Assembly: GCF_042658685.1 (NCBI RefSeq)
Contig: NZ_JBHSQY010000012.1
Direction: 5' to 3' (one strand)
DNA length: 64,000 nucleotides
Source: Macrococcoides bohemicum
GTDB taxonomy: Bacteria; Bacillota; Bacilli; Staphylococcales; Staphylococcaceae
Position numbers and translations under genes: made by a program. Shown here in pieces: positions 15,076-24,899 of the stretch (within the stretch, counting starts at the first letter, position 1; every line of letters starts with the position of its first letter). The notes below the pieces were generated by a model. That model ran no database searches. It saw only the letters and a list, made by a program, of their open reading frames with translations, and had not been told where the DNA came from.

Positions 15076-17401
15076 GTTGAAAATAAGAAAAAATAAAATA
15101 GGAGCGGTCCTTTTAGTAATGTTATTCGGACTGCTCTTTTTTTCATTGATTTCGAAATATTCTTTCATCATGGTCACTGGACATTCCAGCGGACATGATT
15201 TATCAATGCGAGCAAGTGAAAAATATGTACGCAGTATTGTTAATCAACCTGTAAGAGGGAAAATACTTGATCGTAATGGTGAGGTCCTTGCTGAAGACAT
15301 AGAATCATATAAACTTGTTGCTATACTCGACAAACGAATCAGCCAGAAAGGCAAGCCAGCTCGTCATGTCGTAGATAAAAAGAAAACTGCTAAAGCATTA
15401 AGCAGAATAATTGATATGCCTTATAAATCAATTTTGAAAACACTTAGCACAAAAAAAGCATTTCAAGTCGAGTTTGGAAAAGCAGGTAAAGATTTAACAT
15501 TTAATCAGAAGAAAGCAATTGAACAATTAAAGTTACCAGGTCTAACATTTTTCTCTGAAAAAAAACGATTTTATCCTAATGGCAATTTTGCATCTCATTT
15601 AATAGGTTATGCTGAAAAGAATTCAGAGTCTAATCAAATCCAGGGTATGATGGGGACCGAAAAGATATTTGATACTTACCTTTCAGGTAAAGCAGGTAAA
15701 ACGAGTTATAAACAAGATATTTGGCAATATGTTCTACCTAAATCAGGAAATGTAATACCTGCTGTAAATGGTGATAATGTTAAGTTGACAATCGATAAAA
15801 ATATCCAAATATTTGTCGAAGATTCACTTGATCTGATGGTGAAAAGATACCAGCCTAAAGATTTATTTGCAGTTGTAACAGATGCTAATACCGGTGAAAT
15901 CCTTGGCTATAGTCAGCGACCAACGTTTAATCCGCAAACACGAGAAAATTTTGGTGATAAATGGGCTAATGATCTTTATCAAAACACATATGAACCTGGC
16001 TCAACATTTAAAACTTTTGGTTTAGCAGCTGCAATTGAAGAAGGAAAGTACCAACCAAATAAAAAGTTTAAGTCAGGTGAGAGAGAAGTTGCCGGAAGTG
16101 TTATTTCTGACTGGAATGATATTGGATGGGGCATGATTTCTATGCATAAAGGTTTCCAGTTGTCTTCAAACGTATTAATGATGAAACTTCAGGATGACGT
16201 TGGAACCGATAAGATGAAATCCTACTACGAAAAGTTTGGATTCGGCAAATCCACAAACTCACTGTTTGATTCAGAAGTTACCGGGCATATTTCCTGGGGT
16301 GATGAATTAAGTAAGAAAGTCTCAGCATTTGGACAATCGACTACTGTGAGTCCTGCCCAGATGATACAGGCGGAAACTGCAATTGTTAATGATGGAAATA
16401 TGCTCAGTCCGTATTTTGTGAAAGATATTATTAGTCCGGATAAAAGTATTGTCTATAAAGGTAAGAAAAAAGTGATTGGTCAACCAATTTCAAAAACAAC
16501 AGCGCACAAAACGATGAAAGCTCTATATGATGTAGTTTACGGTTCTGAAATGCATGCCTACAATTATCGTATTGACGATTATAAAATAGCTGGTAAAACA
16601 GGTACGGCACAAGTGCCGGATACGAAAAATGGTGGATATGTAAAAGGCTATCAGCCATATATGGTAAGTTTTATGGGTTATGCGCCTGCAAAAAATCCAA
16701 GAGTAATTATATATTACGGTATGTCTTTAGCACAAAAAAATGCTGGGGAAGCATACAGTTTAGGTGTATCCAAAGGTTATAAACCATTGATGGAAAATAC
16801 TTTGAAATATTTAGATGTAGGCGCTACAAAAGATAAAGGTAAAAAGTTATCTTCAAAAGTGGAAGATGTAATTGGATCAAATGTCGATAAGGCAAGTGGA
16901 GTAATTGAAGGTAATGGCTTTGTACCGGTTGTGATTGGTGACGGTAATAAAGTTACTGGACAAACACCACAACAAACTGAATTGTTAAAAGGTGATAAAG
17001 TATTTTTATTTACAGACGGAAAAATTACAATGCCCGATATGACTTCATGGTCAAAACGTGATTTATTGATGTTTGAACAGTTAACACAAATCAAAGTTCA
17101 GTTTGATGGTAATGGTTATGTTGTAAAACAGTCAATTGCACCAAATACGGCTGTTAAAAAAGGCGATAAAGTAATGGTTTCAATGGATTCACTTGATCCG
17201 TTAAAACAATCACCTGCCTATGATAATATAATTGATGCAAATAAAAAGGATGAAGAAAAAGCATTGAAAAAACAGCTTGAAATAGAGAAGAAAAAGAATA
17301 GAAACACGAGTCAAAACTTAAATGATAGTTCAACAGAAGAAAATACGACAGAAGAAGTAACAACCGAAGCAATATCTACAGAATCTAAAACTACGGAATA
17401 G
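15062..17401 (+). CDS. pbpA: Penicillin-binding protein 1 (division transpeptidase with PASTA domains)
   Basis: A 779-residue class B PBP. It has one N-terminal membrane helix (about 14-36), a dimerisation domain with PVRGKILDRNGEVLAED (about 59-75), a transpeptidase domain with active-site S314 in GSTFK, SSN in QLSSNVLMM, and KTGTA starting at K512, then two PASTA repeats (about 600-720) and a Glu/Thr-rich tail. S. aureus PBP1 has the same plan and the same serine position but is slightly shorter (about 744 residues). It cross-links septal peptidoglycan with its SEDS partner. The T/E repeat tail after about residue 735 looks disordered. Confidence 0.94.
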   Translation: MSRTKLKIRKNKIGAVLLVMLFGLLFFSLISKYSFIMVTGHSSGHDLSMRASEKYVRSIVNQPVRGKILDRNGEVLAEDIESYKLVAILDKRISQKGKPARHVVDKKKTAKALSRIIDMPYKSILKTLSTKKAFQVEFGKAGKDLTFNQKKAIEQLKLPGLTFFSEKKRFYPNGNFASHLIGYAEKNSESNQIQGMMGTEKIFDTYLSGKAGKTSYKQDIWQYVLPKSGNVIPAVNGDNVKLTIDKNIQIFVEDSLDLMVKRYQPKDLFAVVTDANTGEILGYSQRPTFNPQTRENFGDKWANDLYQNTYEPGSTFKTFGLAAAIEEGKYQPNKKFKSGEREVAGSVISDWNDIGWGMISMHKGFQLSSNVLMMKLQDDVGTDKMKSYYEKFGFGKSTNSLFDSEVTGHISWGDELSKKVSAFGQSTTVSPAQMIQAETAIVNDGNMLSPYFVKDIISPDKSIVYKGKKKVIGQPISKTTAHKTMKALYDVVYGSEMHAYNYRIDDYKIAGKTGTAQVPDTKNGGYVKGYQPYMVSFMGYAPAKNPRVIIYYGMSLAQKNAGEAYSLGVSKGYKPLMENTLKYLDVGATKDKGKKLSSKVEDVIGSNVDKASGVIEGNGFVPVVIGDGNKVTGQTPQQTELLKGDKVFLFTDGKITMPDMTSWSKRDLLMFEQLTQIKVQFDGNGYVVKQSIAPNTAVKKGDKVMVSMDSLDPLKQSPAYDNIIDANKKDEEKALKKQLEIEKKKNRNTSQNLNDSSTEENTTEEVTTEAISTESKTTE

Positions 17402-17425
17402 AAAGGAATCAGTTATCAAACTGAT
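17402..17425 (+). promoter_or_regulatory. Ribosome-binding site followed by a hairpin, upstream of mraY
   Basis: AAAGGA (17402-17407) is followed immediately by a perfect 7-base hairpin ATCAGTT-ATCA-AACTGAT (17408-17425), then by GTG at 17428 and ATG at 17437. Without folding, the site lies 20 bases from the GTG. With folding, the effective distance is 2 bases to GTG or about 11 to ATG. Confidence 0.45.
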
Positions 17426-17427
17426 AT

Positions 17428-18405
17428 GTGAAAAATATGAATGCATTAATTTTTGGAGTAGCAAGTTTTATTTTAACTGCAATTTTAGTCCCTTTGTTTA
17501 TCCCATTACTCAAAAGAATGAAATTTGGGCAATCAATTAGAGAGGAAGGTCCGAAAAGTCATCAACAAAAAAGTGGTACGCCAACGATGGGTGGTTTAAC
17601 ATTTTTAATCAGCACAATCCTTTTAAGCATTATTGCAATATTTTTTGTTGATGACAAAGGTCCGATTATATTATTGATTTTAGTAACTTTAGGATTTGGA
17701 CTAATTGGATTTGTAGATGATTACATCATTGTGGTTAAGAAAAATAATCAGGGCTTAACATCAAAACAAAAATTCCTATTTCAGATATTAATTGCAGTTT
17801 TATTTTACATTGTGAGTAATGGTCTCGGCTTGCTTTCACTATCAAATGAAATTAATTTACCTTTTACGGATATTGGAATACCTTTATCTATATTCTATGT
17901 TGTGTTTATAATTTTCTGGCAAGTTGGTTTTTCAAATGCAGTTAATTTAACAGATGGTTTGGACGGGTTAGCAACAGGACTATCAATAATTGCATTTAGT
18001 TGTTACTTTTATTTAGCACATCATACGATGAGCCAGGGCATGGTGTATTACTTAGCGATTCTTATCGGAAGTTTATGTGGATTCTTAATCTATAATAAAT
18101 ATAAAGCGAAATTATTTATGGGAGATACTGGTTCCCTCGCTTTAGGAGGCATAATTGCTACTGTTTCTATCATGTTAAATCAAGAATTAACTTTAATTTT
18201 TATTGGTTTGATGTTTGTTTTAGAAACTTTATCAGTGATGTTACAAGTTGCATCATTTAAATTGACCGGTAAGCGTATTTTTAGAATGAGTCCATTACAT
18301 CACCATTATGAATTAGGTGGATGGTCTGAATGGAAAATAGTAATTGTATTCTGGACAGTCGGTATTATTTCTGGATTAATTGGGATTTATTTAGGAGTGA
18401 ATTAA
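17428..18405 (+). CDS. mraY: Phospho-N-acetylmuramoyl-pentapeptide transferase
   Basis: A 325-residue membrane enzyme with about ten helices. It shows the family motifs: GTPTMGGLTFL (about residues 50-60), the aspartate pair in FVDDYIIV (about 100-107), NAVNLTDGLDGLATG (about 171-185) and MGDTGSLALGG (about 232-242), with the late HHHYEL segment. It attaches UDP-MurNAc-pentapeptide to undecaprenyl phosphate to form lipid I. The start is uncertain between GTG 17428 and ATG 17437 because the ribosome-binding site is separated by a hairpin. The murD GTG follows the stop with no gap. Confidence 0.95.
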   Translation: MKNMNALIFGVASFILTAILVPLFIPLLKRMKFGQSIREEGPKSHQQKSGTPTMGGLTFLISTILLSIIAIFFVDDKGPIILLILVTLGFGLIGFVDDYIIVVKKNNQGLTSKQKFLFQILIAVLFYIVSNGLGLLSLSNEINLPFTDIGIPLSIFYVVFIIFWQVGFSNAVNLTDGLDGLATGLSIIAFSCYFYLAHHTMSQGMVYYLAILIGSLCGFLIYNKYKAKLFMGDTGSLALGGIIATVSIMLNQELTLIFIGLMFVLETLSVMLQVASFKLTGKRIFRMSPLHHHYELGGWSEWKIVIVFWTVGIISGLIGIYLGVN

Positions 18406-19746
18406 GTGAAGAATATAACAAGTTATCAGGGAAAAAAAATTTTGGTACTTGGTCTCGGGAAAAGTGGTTATGAAACAGCGAAGTTATTACATTTACTAGG
18501 TGCGAAAGTAACTGTTAATGATGGCAAGGATATTAGCTTAACAAATGAAGCGAAAGAATTAGAAGCGCTTGAAATTAAAGTAGTAAGTGGACATCATCCA
18601 ATTGAGTTATTAGATGGCATTGATCTTATCGTAAAAAATCCAGGTATACCTTATCGTATTCCTTTTATTCAGGAAGCACTTGACCGTAATATTCAAATTA
18701 TTACTGAAGTGGAACTAGCATATGAGATTAATGAAGGCAAAATCATCGGTATAACAGGAACAAATGGTAAGACGACTGTAACATCATTAATGGGTGACAT
18801 GTTTAAGCATAGTAATCAAACAGGATTGCTATGTGGAAATATAGGATTTGTTGCTTCCTTAGTAGCACAAAATGCAAAGTCTGAAGATACATTAATAACA
18901 GAACTATCATCATTTCAATTGATGGGTATCAGACTTTTTAGACCACATATTGCTTTAATTACTAATATTTATTCTGCACATCTAGATTATCATGGCACGC
19001 AAGATGAATATGTCAGTGCAAAATTAAATATCGTAAAAAATCAGACCGCAGAAGATTATTTAATTTTTAACTATAAGCAAAAAGAGCTGCTTAAAAATTT
19101 CGAAATTAAAAGTCAGATTATTTATTTCAGTACAGAAGAAAAAGTTAATGGTAGTTATATTGTCGATGGAAAAATTTATTTTCAGGATGAATTTATTATT
19201 GACGTAGACGAAGTAGTGTTACCTGGTAAACATAATCTTGAAAACATTTTATCAAGTATTACAGCAGCTAAACTAAGTGACATTCCTAACGAAAGTATTA
19301 TCGCTACATTAAAGTCTTTTGAAGGCATCAAACATCGATTACAATTTGTAAAGACACATGCTAATGTGAAATATTTTAATGATTCTAAAGCAACTAACAC
19401 TTTAGCAACTACTTTTGCGCTTGATGCGTTTGACTCTCCTATTCACTGGTTATGTGGTGGTTTAGATAGAGGGAATGGTTTTGAAGAGTTAGATGAACAT
19501 GTTAGCAATGTTAAACATATGTATATTTTTGGACAGACGACTGAAAAATTAAAAGCATTTGCTGAATCACATCACATTCCATATTCAGTTTGTGATGACG
19601 TAAAAGATGCAGTTGTGCAAACGAAAGGTAAGACTGTGGCAGGCGATACTGTACTGTTAAGCCCAGCTTGTGCCAGCTGGGACCAATATCCGACCTATGA
19701 AGTTAGAGGAGAAGACTTCATTCAACAAGTGAAGTTGCTGCAATAG
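18406..19746 (+). CDS. murD: UDP-N-acetylmuramoylalanine--D-glutamate ligase
   Basis: A 446-residue Mur ligase with an N-terminal nucleotide-binding domain (GKKILVLGLGKSGYETAKLL, residues 9-28), ATP-binding P-loop GITGTNGKTT (about 117-126), the metal-binding TELSSFQL segment (about 165-172), and C-terminal domain motifs NDSKATN (about 325-331) and LSPACASWDQY. It adds D-glutamate to UDP-MurNAc-L-alanine in the cytoplasm. The GTG start directly abuts the mraY stop and uses the ribosome-binding site TTAGGAGTG inside mraY, suggesting coupling. Confidence 0.95.
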   Translation: MKNITSYQGKKILVLGLGKSGYETAKLLHLLGAKVTVNDGKDISLTNEAKELEALEIKVVSGHHPIELLDGIDLIVKNPGIPYRIPFIQEALDRNIQIITEVELAYEINEGKIIGITGTNGKTTVTSLMGDMFKHSNQTGLLCGNIGFVASLVAQNAKSEDTLITELSSFQLMGIRLFRPHIALITNIYSAHLDYHGTQDEYVSAKLNIVKNQTAEDYLIFNYKQKELLKNFEIKSQIIYFSTEEKVNGSYIVDGKIYFQDEFIIDVDEVVLPGKHNLENILSSITAAKLSDIPNESIIATLKSFEGIKHRLQFVKTHANVKYFNDSKATNTLATTFALDAFDSPIHWLCGGLDRGNGFEELDEHVSNVKHMYIFGQTTEKLKAFAESHHIPYSVCDDVKDAVVQTKGKTVAGDTVLLSPACASWDQYPTYEVRGEDFIQQVKLLQ

Positions 19747-19749
19747 GCT

Positions 19750-20646
19750 ATGGAAGATCAAATTATAGAAACGCCTCAGTATGTAGAGGAAAAGAAAAAA
19801 CGTCGCAAACGAAGACAACGTATTCAGCTTGCAATTTTTTTAACAATCGTAGCAGTAGTTACTCTAATTTTACTATATATGTTTACAAATATTAGTTACG
19901 TGAATAAAGTGTCTGTCAATAATACGGTACTAAATAGCAATGAAACTATTTTAAAGAAAGCTCAAATTTCAAATCGTGACCGTATTTATAGTCTCAACAC
20001 AGATGAAATATCAAGTAATATTGAATATTTAGATGGTGTAAAATCTGCAACAGTAAAAAGACATTTTCCAAATAAAGTAGCAATCATCATTGATGAATAC
20101 AATGTAATCGGTGTCTTACCAGATGGAAGCGAATTTCATCCAGTCTTAGAAAATGGTCAGATAATACATCAAATGAATTTTGATAGACCGAGTAACGCAC
20201 CATTAATCAATAATTTTGGAAAAAAAGAGTTAAACCAACTCATTAAAGTGTTAAAACATACAAAACCGGCAATTGTTAATCAAATTTCAGAAATTAACTT
20301 TGTTCCAAATGAACAGTCATCTGCACGTATTCAAATGTTTATGAAAGATGGTATTGAAGTTATAGGAGATTTAAGAACAATTTCTGATAAACTTGATTAC
20401 TATCCAAGTATGGCTCAAAATATTGAACGCGATGAATCTGGTAAAATGATAAAGCCTGGCATAATTGATTTAGAGGTCGGCGCAGTATTTATACCATATG
20501 AATCAAAGAAAGCTGAAACACGACGACTTGAAATGGAATCAGAAATGAAAGCTAATGAAGCAAAAGAGAAAGAAAAAGTAGAGAAAGCAGTACAAGATTT
20601 ACAAAAGCAGTTAAATAACGTAAAACAAAACAATACATCAAATTAA
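19750..20646 (+). CDS. divIB: Cell division protein DivIB/FtsQ
   Basis: A 298-residue bitopic protein with a basic cytoplasmic N-terminus (KKKRRKRRQRIQ), one membrane helix (about 28-47) and an extracellular POTRA domain (about 48-120, FTNISYVNKVSVNN to VAIIIDEYNVIG), followed by a beta region and a Lys/Glu-rich C-terminal tail. It bridges FtsL/DivIC and the septal synthase. It starts 3 bases after murD with only a weak ribosome-binding sequence, so translation may depend on coupling to murD. Confidence 0.9.
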   Translation: MEDQIIETPQYVEEKKKRRKRRQRIQLAIFLTIVAVVTLILLYMFTNISYVNKVSVNNTVLNSNETILKKAQISNRDRIYSLNTDEISSNIEYLDGVKSATVKRHFPNKVAIIIDEYNVIGVLPDGSEFHPVLENGQIIHQMNFDRPSNAPLINNFGKKELNQLIKVLKHTKPAIVNQISEINFVPNEQSSARIQMFMKDGIEVIGDLRTISDKLDYYPSMAQNIERDESGKMIKPGIIDLEVGAVFIPYESKKAETRRLEMESEMKANEAKEKEKVEKAVQDLQKQLNNVKQNNTSN

Positions 20647-20705
20647 TATGAAAAATATATTGTATTAAACTTTATAAAAAATTATTTTATTCTAAAAAAA
20701 AAGCG

Positions 20706-20734
20706 TTTATAGTTTTCTGAATAAAGTCTATAAT
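20706..20734 (+). promoter_or_regulatory. Possible ftsA promoter
   Basis: -10 TATAAT (20729-20734) with a weak -35 TTTATA (20706-20711) at 17 bases, in the 138-base gap between divIB and ftsA. An internal promoter for ftsAZ is common in related bacteria. Confidence 0.45.
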
Positions 20735-20784
20735 GTAATATTGATAGTGTATGTTAAACAAACATAAATAGGAGGTGCCTATCG

Positions 20785-22173
20785 ATGGAAGAACATTACT
20801 ATGTTTCTATAGATATTGGATCATCGAGCGTTAAGGTAGTTGTAGGCGAAAAGTTTCATAATGGCATTAATGTGATAGGTACAGGTCAAACTTTTACTGA
20901 TGGGATTAAAAAAGGTATGATTGATGATTTTGATGTTGCAAGTCATGCGATTAAAGATACGATTAAGAAAGCACAAATTGCATCAGGGATAGAGTTTGAA
21001 GATGTATTTTTAAAAATGCCGATTATTCATTCTGAAATTCATGATATTGAACATGAAATTACATTTAATGGTGAATCGACTGAAATTACTGGAGAGCATA
21101 TTGAAGAAGTATTAGATGGCATTCGTGCAAAAAATACTTCGAATGAAATTGAAATTATCGGTGTTTTCCCGAAAATGTTTAAAGTTGACGACTTACATGA
21201 AGTAAGTGATCCGAAAGAAATGATTGCAACGCAAAGTTTATCGGTTGATGCAGGTGTAATTACAACAAATCGTTCTGTATTAATCAATACATTGAAATGC
21301 GTTGAAAGTTGTGGGGTACATGTATTAGATGTTTATTCTGATGCATATAATTATAAACATATCTTGACGCCAACTGAAGTAGAGCTAGGTGCAGTAGTCA
21401 TTGATATAGGTGACCAGTTAACTCAGGTGGCATATTATGAACGTGGCAATTTGTTTGACGCTGATAATATTCCAATGGCGGGTAGTCAAATTACAAATGA
21501 TATTGCTCAAGCGTTAAATACAACTTTTGATCTGGCTGAGAAAGTAAAAGAGCAGTATGGACATGCGTTTTATGATTTAGCTTCTGAACAAGATGTATTC
21601 ACTGTAAATCAAGTAGATTCTAATGAACCGATGAGCTTTAACCAAAAAGATTTAAGTGATATCGTAGAAGCACGTGTTGAAGAAATATTTCTTGAAGTAT
21701 TTGATTTACTACAGGAGATGGGATTGAATAAAATTAATGGTGGCTTTGTAATAACCGGTGGTACTGCTAACATGTTAGGTATTAAAGAATTATTATCTGA
21801 TATGGTTAGTGAAAAAGTGAGAATTCATGTTCCACAACAAATGGGAATTAGAAAACCGGAATTTTCTTCAAGTATTTCTACAATCAATAGTGGTATTAGC
21901 TTTGATGAACTATTAGATTATGTTACAATTAATAATCATGAAACTACTTCTTTAGAGGAGCATGTTGAAGAGTACGTGGAAGAGAAACCAAAATCAAAAG
22001 GATTTGATGGATTCTTTAAACGTAAAGCGAACAAAGATGTTGAAACAGAAACTTATACATCTAAAACGATCGGCGCACGCGTCGAACGTGAAGATGGTAC
22101 TTTTGAACAACCTAAACATGAAAATGAAAAATCAAGTGTAATGAAAAAAATTATGAAATCTTTATTTGAATAA
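20785..22173 (+). CDS. ftsA: Cell division protein FtsA
   Basis: A 462-residue actin-like ATPase with the phosphate-1 motif DIGSSSVKVVVG (residues 9-20), phosphate-2 region VVIDIGDQLTQVAYY (about 208-222), an adenosine motif ITGGTANMLGI, and a C-terminal amphipathic membrane-binding helix (SVMKKIMKSLFE). It anchors FtsZ filaments to the membrane. Between the core and the tail lies an acidic then basic linker (about 395-450). The AGGAGGTG ribosome-binding site is strong. It is 33 bases upstream of ftsZ. Confidence 0.95.
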   Translation: MEEHYYVSIDIGSSSVKVVVGEKFHNGINVIGTGQTFTDGIKKGMIDDFDVASHAIKDTIKKAQIASGIEFEDVFLKMPIIHSEIHDIEHEITFNGESTEITGEHIEEVLDGIRAKNTSNEIEIIGVFPKMFKVDDLHEVSDPKEMIATQSLSVDAGVITTNRSVLINTLKCVESCGVHVLDVYSDAYNYKHILTPTEVELGAVVIDIGDQLTQVAYYERGNLFDADNIPMAGSQITNDIAQALNTTFDLAEKVKEQYGHAFYDLASEQDVFTVNQVDSNEPMSFNQKDLSDIVEARVEEIFLEVFDLLQEMGLNKINGGFVITGGTANMLGIKELLSDMVSEKVRIHVPQQMGIRKPEFSSSISTINSGISFDELLDYVTINNHETTSLEEHVEEYVEEKPKSKGFDGFFKRKANKDVETETYTSKTIGARVEREDGTFEQPKHENEKSSVMKKIMKSLFE

Positions 22174-22206
22174 TAATTGGCCACAATTATATAGGAGGAA
22201 AATTGA

Positions 22207-23334
22207 ATGTTAGAATTTGAACAGGGCTTTAATCACTTAGCAACATTAAAAGTAATCGGTGTAGGGGGCGGCGGTAATAACGCCGTAAACCGAATGATTG
22301 ATCACGGTATGAACAATGTAGAATTTATTGCGATCAATACTGATGGCCAAGCTTTAAACTTATCTAAAGCAACTTCTAAAATCCAAATCGGTGAAAAATT
22401 AACACGTGGTTTAGGGGCTGGAGCAAATCCTGAAATTGGTAAGAAAGCAGCTGAAGAGTCACGTGAACAAATTGAAGATGCAATCCAGGGCGCAGATATG
22501 GTATTTGTAACTGCTGGTATGGGTGGCGGAACTGGTACAGGTGCTGCACCAGTTGTAGCTAAAATTGCTAAAGAGATGGGTGCTTTAACAGTTGGTGTCG
22601 TTACGCGTCCTTTCTCATTTGAAGGCCGTAAACGTCAAACACAAGCTGCTGCGGGTGTTGAAGCAATGAAAGCTGCAGTAGATACATTAATCGTTATTCC
22701 AAATGATCGCTTATTAGACATCGTTGACAAATCAACGCCAATGATGGAAGCATTCAAAGAAGCAGATAACGTATTACGTCAAGGTGTACAAGGTATTTCT
22801 GATTTAATCGCAGTATCTGGTGAAGTAAACTTAGACTTCGCAGACGTTAAGACAATTATGAGTAACCAAGGTTCTGCTTTAATGGGTATCGGTGTATCTA
22901 GTGGTGAGAACCGTGCAATCGAAGCAGCGAAAAAAGCGATTTCTTCTCCATTACTTGAAACATCTATCGTGGGTGCTCAAGGGGTATTAATGAATATTAC
23001 TGGTGGCGAATCATTAACGTTATTCGAAGCACAAGAAGCAGCTGATATCGTTCAGGACGCAGCAGATGAAGATGTTAATATGATCTTTGGTACAGTTATT
23101 AATCCAGAACTACAAGATGAAATCGTGGTAACAGTTATTGCAACTGGTTTCAATGACAAACCGACACGTAGTGTTGCTCCAACTGGCTTTGGAACACCGC
23201 AAACACAACGTGAGACACGCTCAGAATCAGTTTCTCAACCACAACAAGCACAACCTGAAAGAGAATCAAATAGAGATGATTTAGATGTTCCAGGTTTCTT
23301 AAAAGACCGTGGTACACGTCGTCGTAGAAGATAA
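22207..23334 (+). CDS. ftsZ: Cell division protein FtsZ
   Basis: A 375-residue tubulin homologue with GVGGGGNNAVNRM (18-30), the GTP-binding tubulin signature GGGTGTG (106-112), the T7 loop NLDFADV (about 208-214), a glutamine-rich linker and the conserved C-terminal peptide LDVPGFLKDR that binds FtsA and SepF, followed by a poly-arginine end. It polymerises into the Z ring. The codon use is visibly more GC-rich and regular than in neighbours, as for a highly expressed gene. A terminator-like hairpin follows. Confidence 0.97.
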   Translation: MLEFEQGFNHLATLKVIGVGGGGNNAVNRMIDHGMNNVEFIAINTDGQALNLSKATSKIQIGEKLTRGLGAGANPEIGKKAAEESREQIEDAIQGADMVFVTAGMGGGTGTGAAPVVAKIAKEMGALTVGVVTRPFSFEGRKRQTQAAAGVEAMKAAVDTLIVIPNDRLLDIVDKSTPMMEAFKEADNVLRQGVQGISDLIAVSGEVNLDFADVKTIMSNQGSALMGIGVSSGENRAIEAAKKAISSPLLETSIVGAQGVLMNITGGESLTLFEAQEAADIVQDAADEDVNMIFGTVINPELQDEIVVTVIATGFNDKPTRSVAPTGFGTPQTQRETRSESVSQPQQAQPERESNRDDLDVPGFLKDRGTRRRRR

Positions 23335-23363
23335 TTCACTTAAATAATTGATTGACAATACAT

Positions 23364-23410
23364 CCGAACAAACATAAGTCGCTCTTTGATTTCTGTTTGT
23401 TCGGTTTTTA
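23364..23410 (+). terminator. Terminator after ftsZ
   Basis: CCGAACAAACA pairs with TGTTTGTTCGG around a 19-base loop and is followed by TTTTTAT. The long loop makes it moderately efficient at best, so some read-through into the ylm genes is likely. Confidence 0.7.
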
Positions 23411-23436
23411 TATAATATGCCATTTTGGAGGCACAT

Positions 23437-24225
23437 ATGGAACCATTTCAATTAAAGAAACATACATATAACGTAGCTAATAATAACAATAAAGTGATTG
23501 GCATTACGAGTCGACATGGTGGGATTAGTGATTATCCTGAAGGTAGTTTAAACATGGCGTTATATATTGATGATGCACCGTTTAATGTCCATCATAATCA
23601 GGCGTTAGTAGCTAATGAAATTGGATTTAAAACGAGTGACTGGGTCTTTCCGATTCAAAAACATGGTAATAATATTCAGGAAGCTTTTTTAGAAGACAAG
23701 GGTACAAATGTATTAGAGCTTACACATAAATGGTTAGACGTTGATGGTTTATATACGAATGAAAAAGGTATACTACTAACAATGTGTTTTGCAGATTGTG
23801 TTCCAGTTTACCTGTATAGTGTTAAAGATGACTTCATAGCGTTGGGACATGCAGGATGGCGAGGTTCAGTAGGATTAATCGTTGACCGACTTATAAAAGC
23901 ATATACTGGTAATATCGATGACCTAAAATGTATCATTGGTCCGTCAGTCACTGCACCATGTTATGAAGTGAATGATGATATTAAACGACAATTTACTGAA
24001 CTAAATCTAGAAATAGAAGATTGTTTCCAGATTAATAAGAATAATATGTTTGATATTAACCTACAGGAAATTAATGCACGTATTGCGATGAATGCAGGGA
24101 TTAAACAAGAAAATATAACTATCACAACACGTTGTACATCAACTGAGAATGAAGAATTTTTCTCATATCGTTTAGAAAAAGGTAAGACAGGTAGAATGTT
24201 AGCATATATTGGAACGAGGGATTAA
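23437..24225 (+). CDS. pgeF: Peptidoglycan editing factor PgeF (YlmD, laccase-fold)
   Basis: A 262-residue protein of the YfiH/YlmD family (multicopper polyphenol oxidase-like fold). Its metal-site motifs are GITSRHGGIS (about 21-30), FADCVPVYLY (about 116-125) and GHAGWRGSV (about 137-145, conserved His). E. coli YfiH/PgeF removes wrongly incorporated L-serine precursors from peptidoglycan synthesis. Start ATG 23437 lies 5 bases after GGAGG; the upstream in-frame TTG at 23425 overlaps that site. It is the first gene of the ylmDEFGH string. Confidence 0.88.
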   Translation: MEPFQLKKHTYNVANNNNKVIGITSRHGGISDYPEGSLNMALYIDDAPFNVHHNQALVANEIGFKTSDWVFPIQKHGNNIQEAFLEDKGTNVLELTHKWLDVDGLYTNEKGILLTMCFADCVPVYLYSVKDDFIALGHAGWRGSVGLIVDRLIKAYTGNIDDLKCIIGPSVTAPCYEVNDDIKRQFTELNLEIEDCFQINKNNMFDINLQEINARIAMNAGIKQENITITTRCTSTENEEFFSYRLEKGKTGRMLAYIGTRD

Positions 24226-24226
24226 A

Positions 24227-24889
24227 ATGGAAGTTAAAGATAATCTGAAGGCTATCTTAAAAGATATTGAAGAGAGTAAGGCAAATTCACCTTATAATCA
24301 GACGCCGACAATTATTGCGGTAACAAAGTATGTTTCAACTGAACGTGCAAAAGAAGCTGTATTTGCTGGAATTAAAGATTTAGGTGAAAATCGAATCGAA
24401 GGATTTATTGAAAAAAAAGAAAACATCGACAATGTGACGATGCATTATATCGGGTCTTTACAGACGAGAAAAGTTAAAGAAGTCATCAATCAGGTAGATT
24501 ATCTACATTCATTAGATAGAATGAGTTTAGCTAAAGAAATTCAAAAACGCGCAGACAAAAAAGTAAAATGTTTTATTCAGGTTAATGTAAGCGGAGAAGA
24601 TAGCAAGCATGGTATTAGTCCTGAAGAATTACAATCATTTACCCAAAGTTTAGCCAAATATGATAACATTGAGGTAGTAGGTTTAATGACAATGGCACCG
24701 CTTGACGCCAATGAAACAGAAATTAGATCTTATTTTAAACATTTAAAGCATTTACAATTAACAATTCAAGAACTGGCATTACCACATGCACCATGTACTG
24801 AAACTTCAATGGGGATGAGTAATGATTACAAAATCGCGATAGAAGAAGGTGCGACGTTTATTCGTATAGGAACGAAACTCGTTGGTTAG
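24227..24889 (+). CDS. ylmE: YggS-type pyridoxal phosphate homeostasis protein (YlmE)
   Basis: A 220-residue single-domain alanine racemase-like barrel of the PLPBP/YggS family. The PLP lysine is K34 in IIAVTKYVS, with LGENRIEGF, HYIGSLQTRKVK, VNVSGEDSKHG and the C-terminal IRIGTKLVG phosphate-binding motif. Members bind PLP and buffer its homeostasis without known catalysis. The ATG is one base after the pgeF stop and follows CGAGGGA. It is part of the ylm operon next to sepF, as in most Gram-positive bacteria. Confidence 0.92.
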   Translation: MEVKDNLKAILKDIEESKANSPYNQTPTIIAVTKYVSTERAKEAVFAGIKDLGENRIEGFIEKKENIDNVTMHYIGSLQTRKVKEVINQVDYLHSLDRMSLAKEIQKRADKKVKCFIQVNVSGEDSKHGISPEELQSFTQSLAKYDNIEVVGLMTMAPLDANETEIRSYFKHLKHLQLTIQELALPHAPCTETSMGMSNDYKIAIEEGATFIRIGTKLVG

Positions 24890-24899
24890 GAGGGAATTT

